64,000 nt of DNA from Nostoc sp. HK-01 (lineage in GTDB: Bacteria > Cyanobacteriota > Cyanobacteriia > Cyanobacteriales > Nostocaceae): NCBI GenBank assembly GCA_003990705.1, contig AP018318.1, forward strand, positions 6,242,001 through 6,306,000. The letters are read 5' to 3'. The notes below the pieces were generated by a model that saw nothing but the letters and a program-made list of their open reading frames with translations, did no database searches and was not told the origin of the DNA. This document shows positions 53,602 to 63,888 of the stretch, piece by piece (within the stretch, counting starts at the first letter, position 1; each line of letters opens with the position of its first letter). The translations under genes and the position numbers were made by a program.

Positions 53602-53607
53602 GTGTTT

Positions 53608-54006
53608 ATGAAATATGTCATAGATACTCATGCTCTTATCTGGTTTCTTGAAGGTAACATCCGCTTAGGTGCAAATGCTAAAGCTATCCTTTCTCATGCT
53701 GATTCACAATTAGTTATTCCTGCAACTACTTTAGCTGAGGCTGTTTGGATTGTGGAAAGAGGTAGGACATCTATTCCTCAACCTCAAGATGTAATTTCAG
53801 TAGTAGAATCTGACCCTCGTGTGGTAATTTATCCACTTGATCAAGATGTAATTAAAATGACTATAAGTCTATCTGCTATTAATGAAATGCACGATAGGCA
53901 AATTGTAGCAACCGCATTAGTTCTAGCAAGTAAAGGTAATGTTGTGCAGTTATTAACGTGTGACCAAAATATAACTGCGTCGGCTTTGCTTGCTACTGTT
54001 TGGTAG
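53608..54006 (+). CDS. PIN-domain toxin, VapC-like
   Basis: A 132-residue PIN protein: MKYVIDTHALIWFLEGNIRL with the first catalytic Asp, then PATTLAEAVWIVERGRTSIP with the Glu, and INEMHDRQIVATALVL with a further Asp, and LLTCDQNITAS with the last. Such VapC-type toxins cut tRNA or rRNA. It follows the antitoxin by 6 bp. An in-frame GTG just before is possible. Confidence 0.88.
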   Translation: MKYVIDTHALIWFLEGNIRLGANAKAILSHADSQLVIPATTLAEAVWIVERGRTSIPQPQDVISVVESDPRVVIYPLDQDVIKMTISLSAINEMHDRQIVATALVLASKGNVVQLLTCDQNITASALLATVW

Positions 54007-54126
54007 TTTTTTAATTAAGGATATTGTAGCGATCGCCTACGGTGGACGGAATGCGATCGCACTTTGCACAATCCTAAATGCGATTGCTTGCCTTCAACAG
54101 AGTAAAATACACTTTATTTTCAGTAT

Positions 54127-54330
54127 TCAATTATCAGCCGCAAATGCCAAAGCTGCTTGAATTGCGTTGCGTGTAAGTCGCGGATGTGATTCTAAAATTT
54201 TTTCTGGCGTTTCACCAGCAGCCAACTTTTCTAAAATTAACTCAATAGTGATGCGTGTACCTGCAATTACAGGTTTACCCATCATCACTTTTGGGTCGGA
54301 TATAACTATTTGTTTAAGCGGTTTTTGCAT
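54127..54330 (-). CDS. DUF433 antitoxin-like protein without toxin
   Basis: A complete 67-residue DUF433 protein: MQKPLKQIVISDPKVMMGKP, VIAGTRITIELILEKLAAGE, TPEKILESHPRLTRNAIQAA. The downstream side on the minus strand (54007-54126) holds only HIP1-type repeats, with no DUF5615 toxin. So it is a stand-alone antitoxin or a regulator. Confidence 0.88.
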   Translation of the reverse strand: MQKPLKQIVISDPKVMMGKPVIAGTRITIELILEKLAAGETPEKILESHPRLTRNAIQAALAFAADN

Positions 54331-54441
54331 TGTATGGGGTCATCGCTTGCTTTCTATATCATGCCATTAGCCATGAGCGATCGCGCTCTACACAATCCTA
54401 ATGCGATCGCCTAGTTGTCATGATGAGCGATCACTTTATAC

Positions 54442-56307
54442 TTATCCTTGATAGTTAAAAACTAGTTCTAAAATTTTCTTGAGTTCAATAATAGGTAAAG
54501 GTTGTTGTCTTGAACCTCCAAATAACTGGTGTGTTACACCATAAAAGACATTAGTTGTAATGTCTTTTTCTGTGAGAATATCGCCTTTATCTCTTTGCAA
54601 TTTTTCTTTATCTTTAAAATTTACATCCCAAACAACTAAAATATCAATATGACTGATATCTTTTTTATTTGAACTAATATCTTTGTATATACTATCTAAT
54701 TCTCTTTTGAATTCTATTAAAATTTCTTTTTTTAAACTTTTCCCATTAGCATTAAAAATATTTTTATGAATTCCTAAATTATTATTTTCTGAATACTCAA
54801 CTTCCACTGTTTGATCTAGTCGGTATTCATATAATCCATCATAAACTTGATAACCAGAAAGAACTTTAAGATAATATCCTCTTAAAATTTTTTGCGCTAT
54901 TAATTCAACAAAAAGGCTAATAACTTCTTGCTCTTCTACAGGAGGGAAATATTTTTGTGTTAAAATTGAATCAAACCATTTTTTACTATTAGATATACGG
55001 GTAAGTTCTTCTTTAGGATCATATAATGGATTATTAATCCTACTGTCGCCACCACCTACAATATAACGACGGTATTTTATAAAATTTCTCTGTTTCAATA
55101 TTTCTAAAACTGTCTCAGCTATTTGTTTCATTCGATAAGCACTAATACCCTTACGACCAGCATCTAACTCTTTACGTACTGACATATCTTTTATGTCAAC
55201 AATTACTGTATATGGTAAATAGTTACTATGATCAAATGGGTCTAAGCAAACACCAATTGGCATTCCACAGATTGAAAGCCAAAGCCCATGTTCTAAAGCA
55301 AAATCATAGGAAATACCATCTTCATTTCTAAATTGGTCATTATACTGATTAATATGAGATTTGCTAGTTGCGGAAATAAATATACGTGCATGTAGCGGGT
55401 TTATCGTACCAATTTTTATATCGTCTATTGTTTCATCCAATACTATAGCTTTTCTTGCTTGATCTTTTAAATTCGTCGGTAAATTTTCAGTTCCTTCCAC
55501 AAACTTCTCATACTGGGTAAGCCTATCATAAAATTGTAATTCACTATTCAAAACTGACTTAACTACCTCTCTAATAGTTAAATAACCAGTCTTTACTGGT
55601 ACAATTCTTCCACTAATTGATAAGCTAAATTCAAAACAACTACCAGCATTAAATACTGTGTCTAATATTCCTACAATAGATTGAGTTCTTAAGACTGCTA
55701 TAATAGTTTTATCTGATTTTGCTATACGAAATGTTGCTGCAAGAGATTCCTCCACCACCTCTTCAGGAAATTTCAACGGAAATTTAAGTGAAATTCTTGT
55801 TCCATTTTTTTCATCAACATCTTTCGCCTGTTCCCCAGAATCTTCTTCTTCAGAGTTCGGTATATCTGAACCAGAATATACGAATTTATATAAATCTCTG
55901 TAAGTTCTTGATGCCTTCTTTCTATTTTTGATGCTTTCTATTTGCAGATATTCACTTTGGAAAGCAACAAATGTGAAACCATAACCCATAAACCCAAATT
56001 TTCCAGCATCTCGCTCCCTTTTTAGAGATTTACCTGTAACAAGTATCTTGGATATAGCTGATTCTTCTATACCTACACCATTATCTATAATTGTAATAAT
56101 CCTTTCATCAGGACTAATTTCAAGTGCAATCGTACCTTGACTAATGTTTTCCTCACCAAATTGCTCAATAATTGCATCTGCGCTATTTTGTAATAACTCT
56201 GTATAAATATCCCAAATATGTCTATAACTTGAAATAATACGCTCAATATTAGACCGTATTTGGCTTGACTCCTGCTTTGATAACTCTTCTTTTAAAACGT
56301 TACTCAT
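54442..56307 (-). CDS. GHKL-fold ATPase with candidate C-terminal E-x-K nuclease domain
   Basis: A 621-residue protein from ATG 56307, behind GGAG (8-bp spacing). The N-terminus is a GHKL/Hsp90-like ATPase: N-box IYTELLQNSADAIIE (Glu37, Asn41, Asp44), G1 box IIDNGVGIEES (Asp75), G2 box GKFGFMGYGFTF. A transducer-like middle follows (ISYDFALEHGLWLSICGMPI, YTVIVDIKDMSVRKELDAGR). Near residue 530 ILIEFKRELDSIY has an E-x-K, then HIDILVVWDVN, resembling a PD-(D/E)XK core. AT-rich relative to chlH, and it lies beside toxin-antitoxin genes and a repeat-rich stretch. I infer a defence or DNA-processing role; it has no named family that I recognise. Confidence 0.85.
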   Translation of the reverse strand: MSNVLKEELSKQESSQIRSNIERIISSYRHIWDIYTELLQNSADAIIEQFGEENISQGTIALEISPDERIITIIDNGVGIEESAISKILVTGKSLKRERDAGKFGFMGYGFTFVAFQSEYLQIESIKNRKKASRTYRDLYKFVYSGSDIPNSEEEDSGEQAKDVDEKNGTRISLKFPLKFPEEVVEESLAATFRIAKSDKTIIAVLRTQSIVGILDTVFNAGSCFEFSLSISGRIVPVKTGYLTIREVVKSVLNSELQFYDRLTQYEKFVEGTENLPTNLKDQARKAIVLDETIDDIKIGTINPLHARIFISATSKSHINQYNDQFRNEDGISYDFALEHGLWLSICGMPIGVCLDPFDHSNYLPYTVIVDIKDMSVRKELDAGRKGISAYRMKQIAETVLEILKQRNFIKYRRYIVGGGDSRINNPLYDPKEELTRISNSKKWFDSILTQKYFPPVEEQEVISLFVELIAQKILRGYYLKVLSGYQVYDGLYEYRLDQTVEVEYSENNNLGIHKNIFNANGKSLKKEILIEFKRELDSIYKDISSNKKDISHIDILVVWDVNFKDKEKLQRDKGDILTEKDITTNVFYGVTHQLFGGSRQQPLPIIELKKILELVFNYQG

Positions 56308-56470
56308 ATTTAAAACTCCGAAATTGGGTAGTAAATATCTATAAAAGGTTAAAGGCAGGCAAGATGCCTGCCCTAGGAGTACCATTCTATACTCTGATAT
56401 TTAAAACTCCAATATTTAGCAGTAAATATCTAGACAAGACTAAAGGCAGGCTTGCCTGCCTAATTTGTAC
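56307..56470. repeat. Two tandem ~91-bp direct repeats, each with a GGCAGGC hairpin
   Basis: TATTTAAAACTCC starts both copies (56307 and 56398), followed by AGTAAATATCTA and by TAAAGGCAGGC. Each copy carries a hairpin: GGCAGGCAAGATGCCTGCC (56354-56372) and AGGCAGGCTTGCCTGCCT (56444-56461, a perfect 18-bp palindrome). They lie between the chlH stop and the GHKL gene start, and may terminate chlH transcription. Confidence 0.8.
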
Positions 56471-59400
56471 TAGTCTATACCCTCGATTCGGTCTTCAACT
56501 TCTTGGTACAACTCGCGGAGGCGGTCTAAGTTTTCCTCGCTAGTTTCCCAATAACCGCGACCATTGACTTCCAATAAGGTGGATACCATCTTGCGGAAAG
56601 AATGGGGGTTGAGGTTCATCAAGCGTTTTTGCATTTCTTCATCTTTGATGAAGGTTTCGTTGGTGTCCTCATAAATCCAGTTGTCCACAGCGCCGGCTGT
56701 TGCACTCCAACCCATTGTGTTTACCAACCGCTTGGAGAGTTCGCGGACACCTTCGTAACCGTGAGACAGCATACCTTCATACCACTTTGGATTTAACAAT
56801 TTGGTACGGGCATCTAGGCGGACGGTTTCCGATAATGTGCGGACTTGGGCGTTAGCTGTGGTGGTGTCTGCAATGTAGGATGCTGGCTTTTTACCATCAC
56901 CACGCAGACTTGCTACTAGCTTGGTGGGGTCTGAGTCGAAGTAGTGGGAAACGTCGGTCAAACTAATCTCGGAGGAATCCAGGTTTTGGAAAGTTGCATC
57001 AGCAGTTTTCAAGGTGCTTTCAAAAATCTGCCGGGATTCGTCCATCATTCCGGGGTTATCGGAATTGAAGGAGAAAGATTTGCGTTTCAGATACATTTCC
57101 TGTAACTCGGCTTCACTGTCCCAAGTGCTGTTTTCTACTGCCAAGTTGATGTTTGACGAGTAGGAACCAGAAGCATTGGAGAAAACGCGGGTAGCGGCTT
57201 GTCTGAGGTTAATTCCCATTTCCTCGGCTTGCTGCATAGCGTGTTTGCGGACAAAGTTCATTTCTAATGGTTCATCCGCTTCCGCCGCCATTTTCACCCC
57301 TTGGTCTAACAGGTTCATCTGGTTGATGAACAAGTCGCGGAATACACCAGAACAGTTAATTACAACGTCAATTCTGGGTCTTCCCAACTCTTCTAGGGGG
57401 ATTAACTCCAACTTGTTTACCCGTCCCAAGGAGTCGGGAACCGGACGGACACCCACCATCCACATGATTTGGGCTAGGGATTCGCCGTAGGTTTTGATGT
57501 TATCGGTTCCCCAGAGAACACAGGCGATGGTTTCTGGCCAATTACCGTTGTTTTCAGCTTTGTTCCGCGCCAACAGCCTATCAACAACAATTTTGGCTGA
57601 TTGGACAGCCGCAGCCGTGGGAATTGATTGGGGGTCGAGGGCGTGGATGTTTTTACCTGTGGGCAATACATCCGGGTTGCGGATGGGGTCGCCACCAGGG
57701 CCGGGAAGAATGTATTCGCCTTCTAGTCCCTTGAGTAATGCGCCGAGTTCGTTGTCTGCACAAACTTGTTGTAAGCAGAATTCCAAATACTCAAACAAGG
57801 GTTTTAAAGCAGAACCATCGACTTTGGGATAACCTGCTTTGTGCAATGCTTCTACCCAAGGTTCCTTTTTGCCCATGTTGAAGAAATTCAATCGGGAAAC
57901 GAGAGAAACCCTTCCTTCAGCGTCGGTTTGTTCTTGGACTAACGCCCCAACAGCAGCGCGAGTAGCTAGGGTGATTTCTTGTAATAGTTGGACATCTTCT
58001 AAGATACCGCGATCGCTATTTTGGTAAATCTCGTCAATGTCCCGCCCTAAACTATTGGCAATAATCCGGGGTAAGCTGACGATTTCTTCTTCTTGACGGT
58101 CTAAGCTGGCGATATTTACAAGAGTTGCAACGGCTTCCTCAGCTGTTGGGGGTTTACCAATGACGTGCAAACCACAAGGTAACAACCGCGATTCAATTTC
58201 CATTAACTTGCGGTAGACGCTGCCAACAATATTATCCCGTTCTTCGGGGGTCATATCTTTGGCATCGGTTTCAGGCAAGTTAATATCTTTATCCAGGTTG
58301 ACGATGCGGCATTTATCCATAATCGTGTTGACGATGGGGATACCGCGACCGCTATCTTTTAAGGTTTGGTAAGAAGCAATTAATTCGCTGAGTTCTTTCA
58401 AACCTTTGTATAAACCAGCGTTTTCGGCAGGTGGTGTGAGGTAAGAAATTGTCTCGGCGTAACTGCGACGTTTGGCAATTGTGGCTTCGCTGGGATTGTT
58501 AGCAGCGTAATAGTACAGGTTAGGAATATTGCCAATCAAGTTATCGGGGTAACATTCACCTGACATCCCCATTTGCTTACCGGGCATGAATTCCAAGGAA
58601 CCATGTGTACCGAAGTGCAGTACCGCATCCGCGCCCCAAACTCTTTCTAGGTAGGTGTAGTAAGCAGCAAAGCCGTGGTGAGGGCTGGCAGAACGGGAGA
58701 ACAACAACCGCATCGGGTCGCCTTCATAACCGAATGTTGGCTGTACACCAATAAAGACGTTACCAAATTGCTTACCGTAAATCAGCAGGTTTTGTCCATC
58801 GCTGTTGAGGTTTCCTGGTGGCGGCCCCCAGTTTTCTTCTAGGCGTTGGGAATAAGGTGTCAGTTCTTCGTATTCTGGGACTGACATCTTATAGGCAATG
58901 TTGAGTTCCGGGCTGGCGTACTGTGCCTGTGCGTCGTGGATGACTTCCTGCATCAAGGCTTCGGCCGATTCTGGTAACTCTGGTAAGTCATAGCCATTGT
59001 TTCTCAGCGCCTTCATCACTTCGTAGATGGAACCGAATACATCTAGGTATGCGGCTGTACCTACGTTGCCTTTGTCAGGAGGGAAGCTGAAAACGGTGAT
59101 GGCAACTTTTTTGTCTAGTTTGGGTTTGCGGCGGAGATTTGCCCACTTTAAGGCACGTTGGGCTACAGCTTCGATGCGGTCTTGGAGGGCGATCGCCTTT
59201 CCTGTCGCCCCATCTCTACCCGATAATATGATGGGTTCGATTGCCCCATCTAATTCGGGAATCGCAATTTGTAACGCTACTTGAATGGGATGTAAGCCTA
59301 AATCGCTGTCTAACCATTCTTCGGTGGTTTGGAATACCAAGGGTAATGCCACCATGTAAGGGCGATTTAAGCGTTTGAGTGAGTCAATTGCCTTGGGATG

Positions 59401-60456
59401 GTCTTGTCTAGCTGGGCCACCAACTAACGCAAAACCAGTTAAGGAAATAACTGCATCAACTAACGGTGTATTTGTAGTTGGTTCGTAGAAGTAGGCATCC
59501 ACAGGCTTGGAGAAATCCAAACCACCAGCAAACACAGGCACTACCCGTGCGCCTAGTGATTCCAACTCCTGAACCATTGCCACATAATGGGCATCATCAC
59601 CTGTAACTAGGTGAGTGCGTTGTAATACCAACCCAACACAGGGGGCTAATGGATCTTTTAAATCTTGGGGGATATCTCGACGGGCTGTGTACCAATTGAG
59701 ATATTCTCGGACATCCTCATACATGGTTGTGGCTAGAGGATGCCAAATGCCCATATCAGGGTAGACAACTGGTGCTTCATATTCAATAGAGGCAGAATTT
59801 TTTTTGTCTACGCCTTTTAATACATATTTGTCAGCCAGCATCAGCAAGAAGTTTTCCAGGTTTTCTGGAGAACCACCTAGCCAATACTGAAAACTCAACA
59901 TAAAATTGCGTGCGTCCTGTGCCTTGTCCATTGGCAAGAACTTCAGCACTTGGGGCAGTGTCCGCAAAAGTTTCAGCATTCCATCTTGGAATCCTGCACC
60001 GGATTTTTCTTTGCGTTTCCGCATGAATTGTGCGATCGCACTTTTTGATTGACCCAACTGCGCCAAGGAAAAACTGCCCATTTTATTTAGGCGCATTACC
60101 TCTGGCATTGATGGGAAAACAACGGCAACGTCTAAATTATCGCGGTACGGTTCTACGGCTGTTACTACTTTTTGTGCTAAGTCTTCGATAAAAATCAGTG
60201 AGGCAATAAAAATATTGGCACTTTGTATATCCCGTTGGAATTCTTCGTAGTTTTCAGGGTCTCGAAGTTCCTCTATTAAGTACCCGCTGATTTCAATCGC
60301 CAGATCCGGACTGTTCGCGTTAATCGTGCGAACCGCTTGCGACAATGCACTCTGGTACTGGGACTCAAGCACGACATAGACCACCTTAATTAAATTACGT
60401 CCGCGCAGGTTTTCAGGCGCAATGTGTCTAATGGTGGACTTGACGTGGGTGAACAT
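56470..60456 (-). CDS. chlH: Magnesium chelatase subunit H
   Basis: ChlH, 1328 residues, binds protoporphyrin IX and forms the Mg-chelatase with ChlI and ChlD, the first step of the chlorophyll branch. It begins [20 protein letters not shown] behind AGAGGAAGC; an upstream extension of the open frame is not conserved. Seen: [60 protein letters not shown] (porphyrin-domain His/Glu segment), [20 protein letters not shown], and the C-terminal ANPKW-like [20 protein letters not shown] and [20 protein letters not shown]. Full length and intact. Confidence 0.98.
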   Translation of the reverse strand: MFTHVKSTIRHIAPENLRGRNLIKVVYVVLESQYQSALSQAVRTINANSPDLAIEISGYLIEELRDPENYEEFQRDIQSANIFIASLIFIEDLAQKVVTAVEPYRDNLDVAVVFPSMPEVMRLNKMGSFSLAQLGQSKSAIAQFMRKRKEKSGAGFQDGMLKLLRTLPQVLKFLPMDKAQDARNFMLSFQYWLGGSPENLENFLLMLADKYVLKGVDKKNSASIEYEAPVVYPDMGIWHPLATTMYEDVREYLNWYTARRDIPQDLKDPLAPCVGLVLQRTHLVTGDDAHYVAMVQELESLGARVVPVFAGGLDFSKPVDAYFYEPTTNTPLVDAVISLTGFALVGGPARQDHPKAIDSLKRLNRPYMVALPLVFQTTEEWLDSDLGLHPIQVALQIAIPELDGAIEPIILSGRDGATGKAIALQDRIEAVAQRALKWANLRRKPKLDKKVAITVFSFPPDKGNVGTAAYLDVFGSIYEVMKALRNNGYDLPELPESAEALMQEVIHDAQAQYASPELNIAYKMSVPEYEELTPYSQRLEENWGPPPGNLNSDGQNLLIYGKQFGNVFIGVQPTFGYEGDPMRLLFSRSASPHHGFAAYYTYLERVWGADAVLHFGTHGSLEFMPGKQMGMSGECYPDNLIGNIPNLYYYAANNPSEATIAKRRSYAETISYLTPPAENAGLYKGLKELSELIASYQTLKDSGRGIPIVNTIMDKCRIVNLDKDINLPETDAKDMTPEERDNIVGSVYRKLMEIESRLLPCGLHVIGKPPTAEEAVATLVNIASLDRQEEEIVSLPRIIANSLGRDIDEIYQNSDRGILEDVQLLQEITLATRAAVGALVQEQTDAEGRVSLVSRLNFFNMGKKEPWVEALHKAGYPKVDGSALKPLFEYLEFCLQQVCADNELGALLKGLEGEYILPGPGGDPIRNPDVLPTGKNIHALDPQSIPTAAAVQSAKIVVDRLLARNKAENNGNWPETIACVLWGTDNIKTYGESLAQIMWMVGVRPVPDSLGRVNKLELIPLEELGRPRIDVVINCSGVFRDLFINQMNLLDQGVKMAAEADEPLEMNFVRKHAMQQAEEMGINLRQAATRVFSNASGSYSSNINLAVENSTWDSEAELQEMYLKRKSFSFNSDNPGMMDESRQIFESTLKTADATFQNLDSSEISLTDVSHYFDSDPTKLVASLRGDGKKPASYIADTTTANAQVRTLSETVRLDARTKLLNPKWYEGMLSHGYEGVRELSKRLVNTMGWSATAGAVDNWIYEDTNETFIKDEEMQKRLMNLNPHSFRKMVSTLLEVNGRGYWETSEENLDRLRELYQEVEDRIEGID

Positions 60457-61172
60457 GCTTCCTCTGCTCCTTTGATGCGTGTTCTCGACTAGAAGTTTTT
60501 GATGGCTGATAACGCCACTAATTACTTCTTTTATTCGGCAATAAGAGTTTTTTATCAGAAAAACCTTGCCCAGAGAGCATTTTGCCTGATTTCTGACACA
60601 AATTGATATAAAAATCGCAAACTTTGTTAACAAACGTTAATAAATAATAAGAGCCAATACTCAAAATATGTAACAAAAAATTAATATTTTGAGAAATTGG
60701 TTACTAGGGACTAGGCGTTGGGGAGTGTTGAATATGCTTCAGGCTTTACTGCAAAGCCAATTTTTTAAGTGTAAATACTGTAAAAATAAGATAAATAAAT
60801 CACAAATGATTAAGAATTTAGATGATTGTATAGTTAAACTAAAGTTTTTTATAATACAAAAAGAATACTTATAACTTTGCAGATTATAAAGAAAAAGTGA
60901 TAGATTTCAGGACTTACTCAAAATTATGAAAAAACGAACCGCAAAGGGCGCAAAGGACACAAAGTTATAAGAGTTTGAGAGAGTTCTTGCGTAAGTCCTA
61001 AGATTTATTGCTGCGAGTCTGCACGGTGAGTGTAGAGATAATGGAGATTATTAGAGAATTAGAGGCTATAGTTTCAGACTGAAATTCTTCTTTCAGCACT
61101 GATTACACAATATCTTGATCAATCACAGATTTGCTTTTAACACTAATACATGGGACTATTTTCTATCTGAGC
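60457..61172. other. Long AT-rich region upstream of chlH
   Basis: About 715 bp. It includes the chlH leader and promoter (adjacent to 60457), an unsupported short open frame near 60689, and the MITE-like element 60909-60999. No gene was recognised. It is close to the decayed Rpn fragment beginning at 61173. Confidence 0.5.
60909..60999. repeat. MITE-like element with terminal inverted repeats
   Basis: A 91-bp element starting AGGACTTACTCAA (60909-60921) and ending TTGCGTAAGTCCT (60987-60999); the ends are inverted with 12 of 13 matches. Inside are GAACCGCAAAGG and CAAAGGACACAAAG. A truncated copy in reverse orientation is at 19618-19690. It encodes nothing. Confidence 0.85.
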
Positions 61173-61418
61173 CTATAATTTTTGCACCTGCTCAATAGTT
61201 AAACCAGTACAGTGAATAATTAATGCGATCGCAAAACCTTTACTCAGCATATTTCTGGCAATTTCCTGAGCTTTTTGTTCTAAACCTTGTTGAAAACCCA
61301 GTTCAAAACCTTCTTGAAACCATTCTTGCCAAATCTCTTCATAAATAACCGATTCAAGCATAAAGTTATTGGGGTTGAGTGTCTTCTGTTTGAGCCTGCA
61401 ATTTTTGCAACTGTTCAA
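61173..61418 (-). pseudogene. Fragment of an Rpn/DUF4351-type gene
   Basis: About 80 codons: MLESVIYEEIWQEWFQEGFE, LGFQQGLEQKAQEIARNMLS, KGFAIALIIHCTGLTIEQVQ KL. It repeats the C-terminal tail of the larger gene next to it (MRESVIYQDILQEGLEQGIQ ... GLTIEQLQKL) and starts inside that gene's end in another frame. It is a duplicated C-terminal fragment without the catalytic part. Confidence 0.75.
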
Positions 61419-62147
61419 TAGTTAAACCTGTAACATCGACAATTATTTCCAGATTAATACCTTTATTAATCATTTTGATGGCAATTTCTTGAGTGTTTTG
61501 TTGAATCCCCTGCTCAAGACCTTCTTGTAAAATATCTTGATAAATTACAGATTCGCGCATAATATCACTCCGCAATATTCTTTTAATTACGTCCTTATTT
61601 AATACTAGCCCAGATAACACGGCTGTTGATGCCGCAAGATTACTGCGGATTCTGGTGTCTTCGATCGCTTCAATGACTTGAGCTACTTCTTCTAAGGTGC
61701 GCGTTTGATTATCGGTTTGGCTTAAAGTTGCAAATGGTAACAAACCTGGGTAATTGAAAAATATTTCCGTTGGCTGTTCCCAAAGTCGAATTACGTCAAA
61801 TCTGTGCCAGCTATTTTCTAAAACAAATTCCGTTTGATAAACTAGCTCAGAATCACTTGGTTGTAAATAAATTACCACCTGACGCATTTTTTTCTGGGGA
61901 AATTTTCGATACCCACGTAAGCGATAATCACTCATACGAAAGGGAATATCAGCTTTTGGTCTGGTTTGAAATTCCAGGTGAAGAATAATTTCATCGGACT
62001 GTAACAAAATTAGCGCATCTGCTCGTATGGGTTCGAGGGATAATTCCGATGGACTTAGTTGAGTTAGTGCAATGGTTCATTCAGCAACCAAGTTGCAAAG
62101 TCACTGGTGAATGATTCAGCAAGGAACTTACAGACATTATCATACAT
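61366..62147 (-). pseudogene. Rpn-family gene with an N-terminal frameshift
   Basis: From ATG 62147 the frame reads MYDNVCKFLAESFTSDFATW LLNEP, then runs into stops. One base deleted near 62073 moves the reading to IALTQLSPSELSLEPIRADA LILLQSDEIILHLEFQTR, the continuation seen in homologues (compare 14829-15695). The rest continues openly to 61366: YRLRGYRKFPQKKMRQVVIY, PTEIFFNYPGLLPFATLS, ending GLTIEQLQKL. So a near-complete gene is interrupted by one frameshift; a sequencing error is possible but unproven. The E-x-Q core (HLEFQT) is present. Confidence 0.82.
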
Positions 62148-62407
62148 AGGTTGTAATTTTATCAGTACCCTTTGAATCCCCTAATTTTTTATATAAATGT
62201 TTACTATTAACTTATGAATTTAGTAAATATTCTCATTGTCTCCAAGTACAACTGTAGAAAATGGGGATTGGAGCGATCGCGGTGTCATTATATTCTTTTG
62301 CGGACAATCAAAAGATTTATAAAGAAAATCGCCCACAATACTGTATTCCCGACAACATAATTAATAGATTTCAGCCAATTTTTCTCCAACAGCTAAAGGA
62401 GAGCCTG
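62148..62407. other. Upstream region of the aldehyde dehydrogenase gene
   Basis: About 260 bp. It contains an in-frame open extension of the next gene that carries no conserved content, an AT-rich promoter-like stretch and the GGAG ribosome site at about 62399. No other gene is supported. Confidence 0.5.
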
Positions 62408-63877
62408 ATGGTTACAACAACAGTACCGCAGCAACAGGTCAAAATCGGCCCCACCAAACTACTGATTAATAACGAGTGGGTAGATAGTGTCAGCGGCCGC
62501 CGATTTGCCACAATTAATCCAACTACAGGCGAAACTATCTGTGAAGTTGCAGAAGCAGATGCAGCCGATGTTGATAAAGCAGTGCAAGCAGCGCGTAACG
62601 CCTTTAACCGTGGGGAATGGCGTAATATATCTGCAACCCGTCGCGGTGAATTGCTATATAAGTTAGCCAATTTAATTGAGCAGAATATTGACGAGTTAGC
62701 GCGACTGGAAACCCTGGATAACGGCAAACCACTACAAAATTCTTTAGGCGATTTGGGTTTAGTTATTGCCTGTTATCGCTACTATGCAGGTTGGGCTGAT
62801 AAAGTCCAAGGTAAAACTATCCCTATTAACGGATCATATTTTTGTTACACTCGTCATGAGCCTGTGGGGGTTGTTGGTCAAATTATCCCCTGGAATTTCC
62901 CACTGCTGATGCAGGCGTGGAAGTTAGCCCCAGCTTTGGCAACTGGCAATACTGTGGTGATGAAAACGGCGGAACAAACGCCGTTATCAGCATTGCGAGT
63001 GGGAGAGTTAATTATTGAAGCTGGTTTTCCGGCTGGGGTGGTGAATCTTCTATCAGGATACGGCCCAACTGCTGGTGCTGCGATCGCTCATCACATGGAT
63101 ATTGATAAAGTCGCTTTCACTGGTTCCACGGAAGTTGGACACTTGATTATGGAAGCGGCTGCAAAAACTAACCTCAAGCGCGTGACTTTAGAACTTGGTG
63201 GTAAGAGTCCTAATATTGTGTTTGCAGATGCGGACATGGATGCGGCGATCGCTGGTTCTCACGATGCTTTATTCTTTAACCAAGGTCAATGCTGTTGCGC
63301 TGGTTCGCGGCTGTTTGTTGAAGAAAAATGCTACGACGAATTTGTTGCTAAAAGTGTCGAAAAAGCTAGACAGCGAATTGTCGGCGATCCTTTCGATTCC
63401 CAGACAGATCAAGGGCCACAAGTAGATCAAGAGCAATTTAACAAAGTCATGGGTTACATCGAATCTGGGATGCGGGAAGGCGCTCAGATGCTTTGTGGTG
63501 GACAAAGAGTAGGCGACAAAGGTTACTTCATTGCCCCTACAGTCTTTGCTGATGTCCGGGATGACATGAAAATTGCCCAAGAAGAAATTTTTGGCCCAGT
63601 GATGAGCATCATTAAGTTCAAAGATATTAACGAAGTCATTGAGCGGGCAAATAACACTATGTACGGACTCGCTGCTGCCGTCTGGACTCAAGATATTACC
63701 AAAGCCCATGCGATCGCTAACAATCTCCGAGCAGGTACAGTCTGGGTAAATTGTTACGATGTATTCGATGCTGCTGCGCCCTTTGGTGGCTTCAAGCAAT
63801 CAGGTATCGGCCGCGAACTAGGTGAATATGGCTTACAGCAATACACCGAAGTTAAGACTGTTACCATCAAACTGTAA
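62408..63877 (+). CDS. Aldehyde dehydrogenase (NAD(P)+)
   Basis: A 489-residue class-1/2-type aldehyde dehydrogenase that oxidises an aldehyde to its acid. The start ATG 62408 follows GGAG; an upstream in-frame extension is not conserved. Seen: [60 protein letters not shown] (cofactor site), [20 protein letters not shown] (catalytic Glu) and [20 protein letters not shown] (catalytic Cys), then [13 protein letters not shown] and the end [20 protein letters not shown]. Likely in the retinal/betaine-type ALDH group; the substrate is not fixed by sequence. Confidence 0.95.
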   Translation: MVTTTVPQQQVKIGPTKLLINNEWVDSVSGRRFATINPTTGETICEVAEADAADVDKAVQAARNAFNRGEWRNISATRRGELLYKLANLIEQNIDELARLETLDNGKPLQNSLGDLGLVIACYRYYAGWADKVQGKTIPINGSYFCYTRHEPVGVVGQIIPWNFPLLMQAWKLAPALATGNTVVMKTAEQTPLSALRVGELIIEAGFPAGVVNLLSGYGPTAGAAIAHHMDIDKVAFTGSTEVGHLIMEAAAKTNLKRVTLELGGKSPNIVFADADMDAAIAGSHDALFFNQGQCCCAGSRLFVEEKCYDEFVAKSVEKARQRIVGDPFDSQTDQGPQVDQEQFNKVMGYIESGMREGAQMLCGGQRVGDKGYFIAPTVFADVRDDMKIAQEEIFGPVMSIIKFKDINEVIERANNTMYGLAAAVWTQDITKAHAIANNLRAGTVWVNCYDVFDAAAPFGGFKQSGIGRELGEYGLQQYTEVKTVTIKL

Positions 63878-63888
63878 ACTTAAATGTA

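Larger units (their letters stand above)
53181..54410. repeat. Three dispersed copies of a HIP1-flanked ~31-bp word
   Basis: Copies at 53181-53210, 54053-54083 and 54377-54410 share GCGATCGC, then (A/G)CT(T/C)T(G/A)CACAA(C/T)CCTAA, then GCGAT. They flank the toxin-antitoxin genes and the DUF433 gene. The ends resemble HIP1 octamers, so each could form a weak hairpin. The span given covers all three copies, not a continuous repeat. Confidence 0.75.

Noticed and set aside
60457-60633. N-terminal extension of ChlH to 1387 residues
   Set aside because: ChlH proteins start at the MFTHVKST segment with a good ribosome site; the upstream extension is not conserved.
60689-60874. A 61-codon plus-strand frame upstream of chlH
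   Set aside because: Low complexity, no family match, no ribosome site and AT-rich non-coding context.
62261-62407. 49-residue N-terminal extension of the aldehyde dehydrogenase
   Set aside because: It lacks any ALDH or signal-peptide features, and a GGAG ribosome site sits just before ATG 62408.
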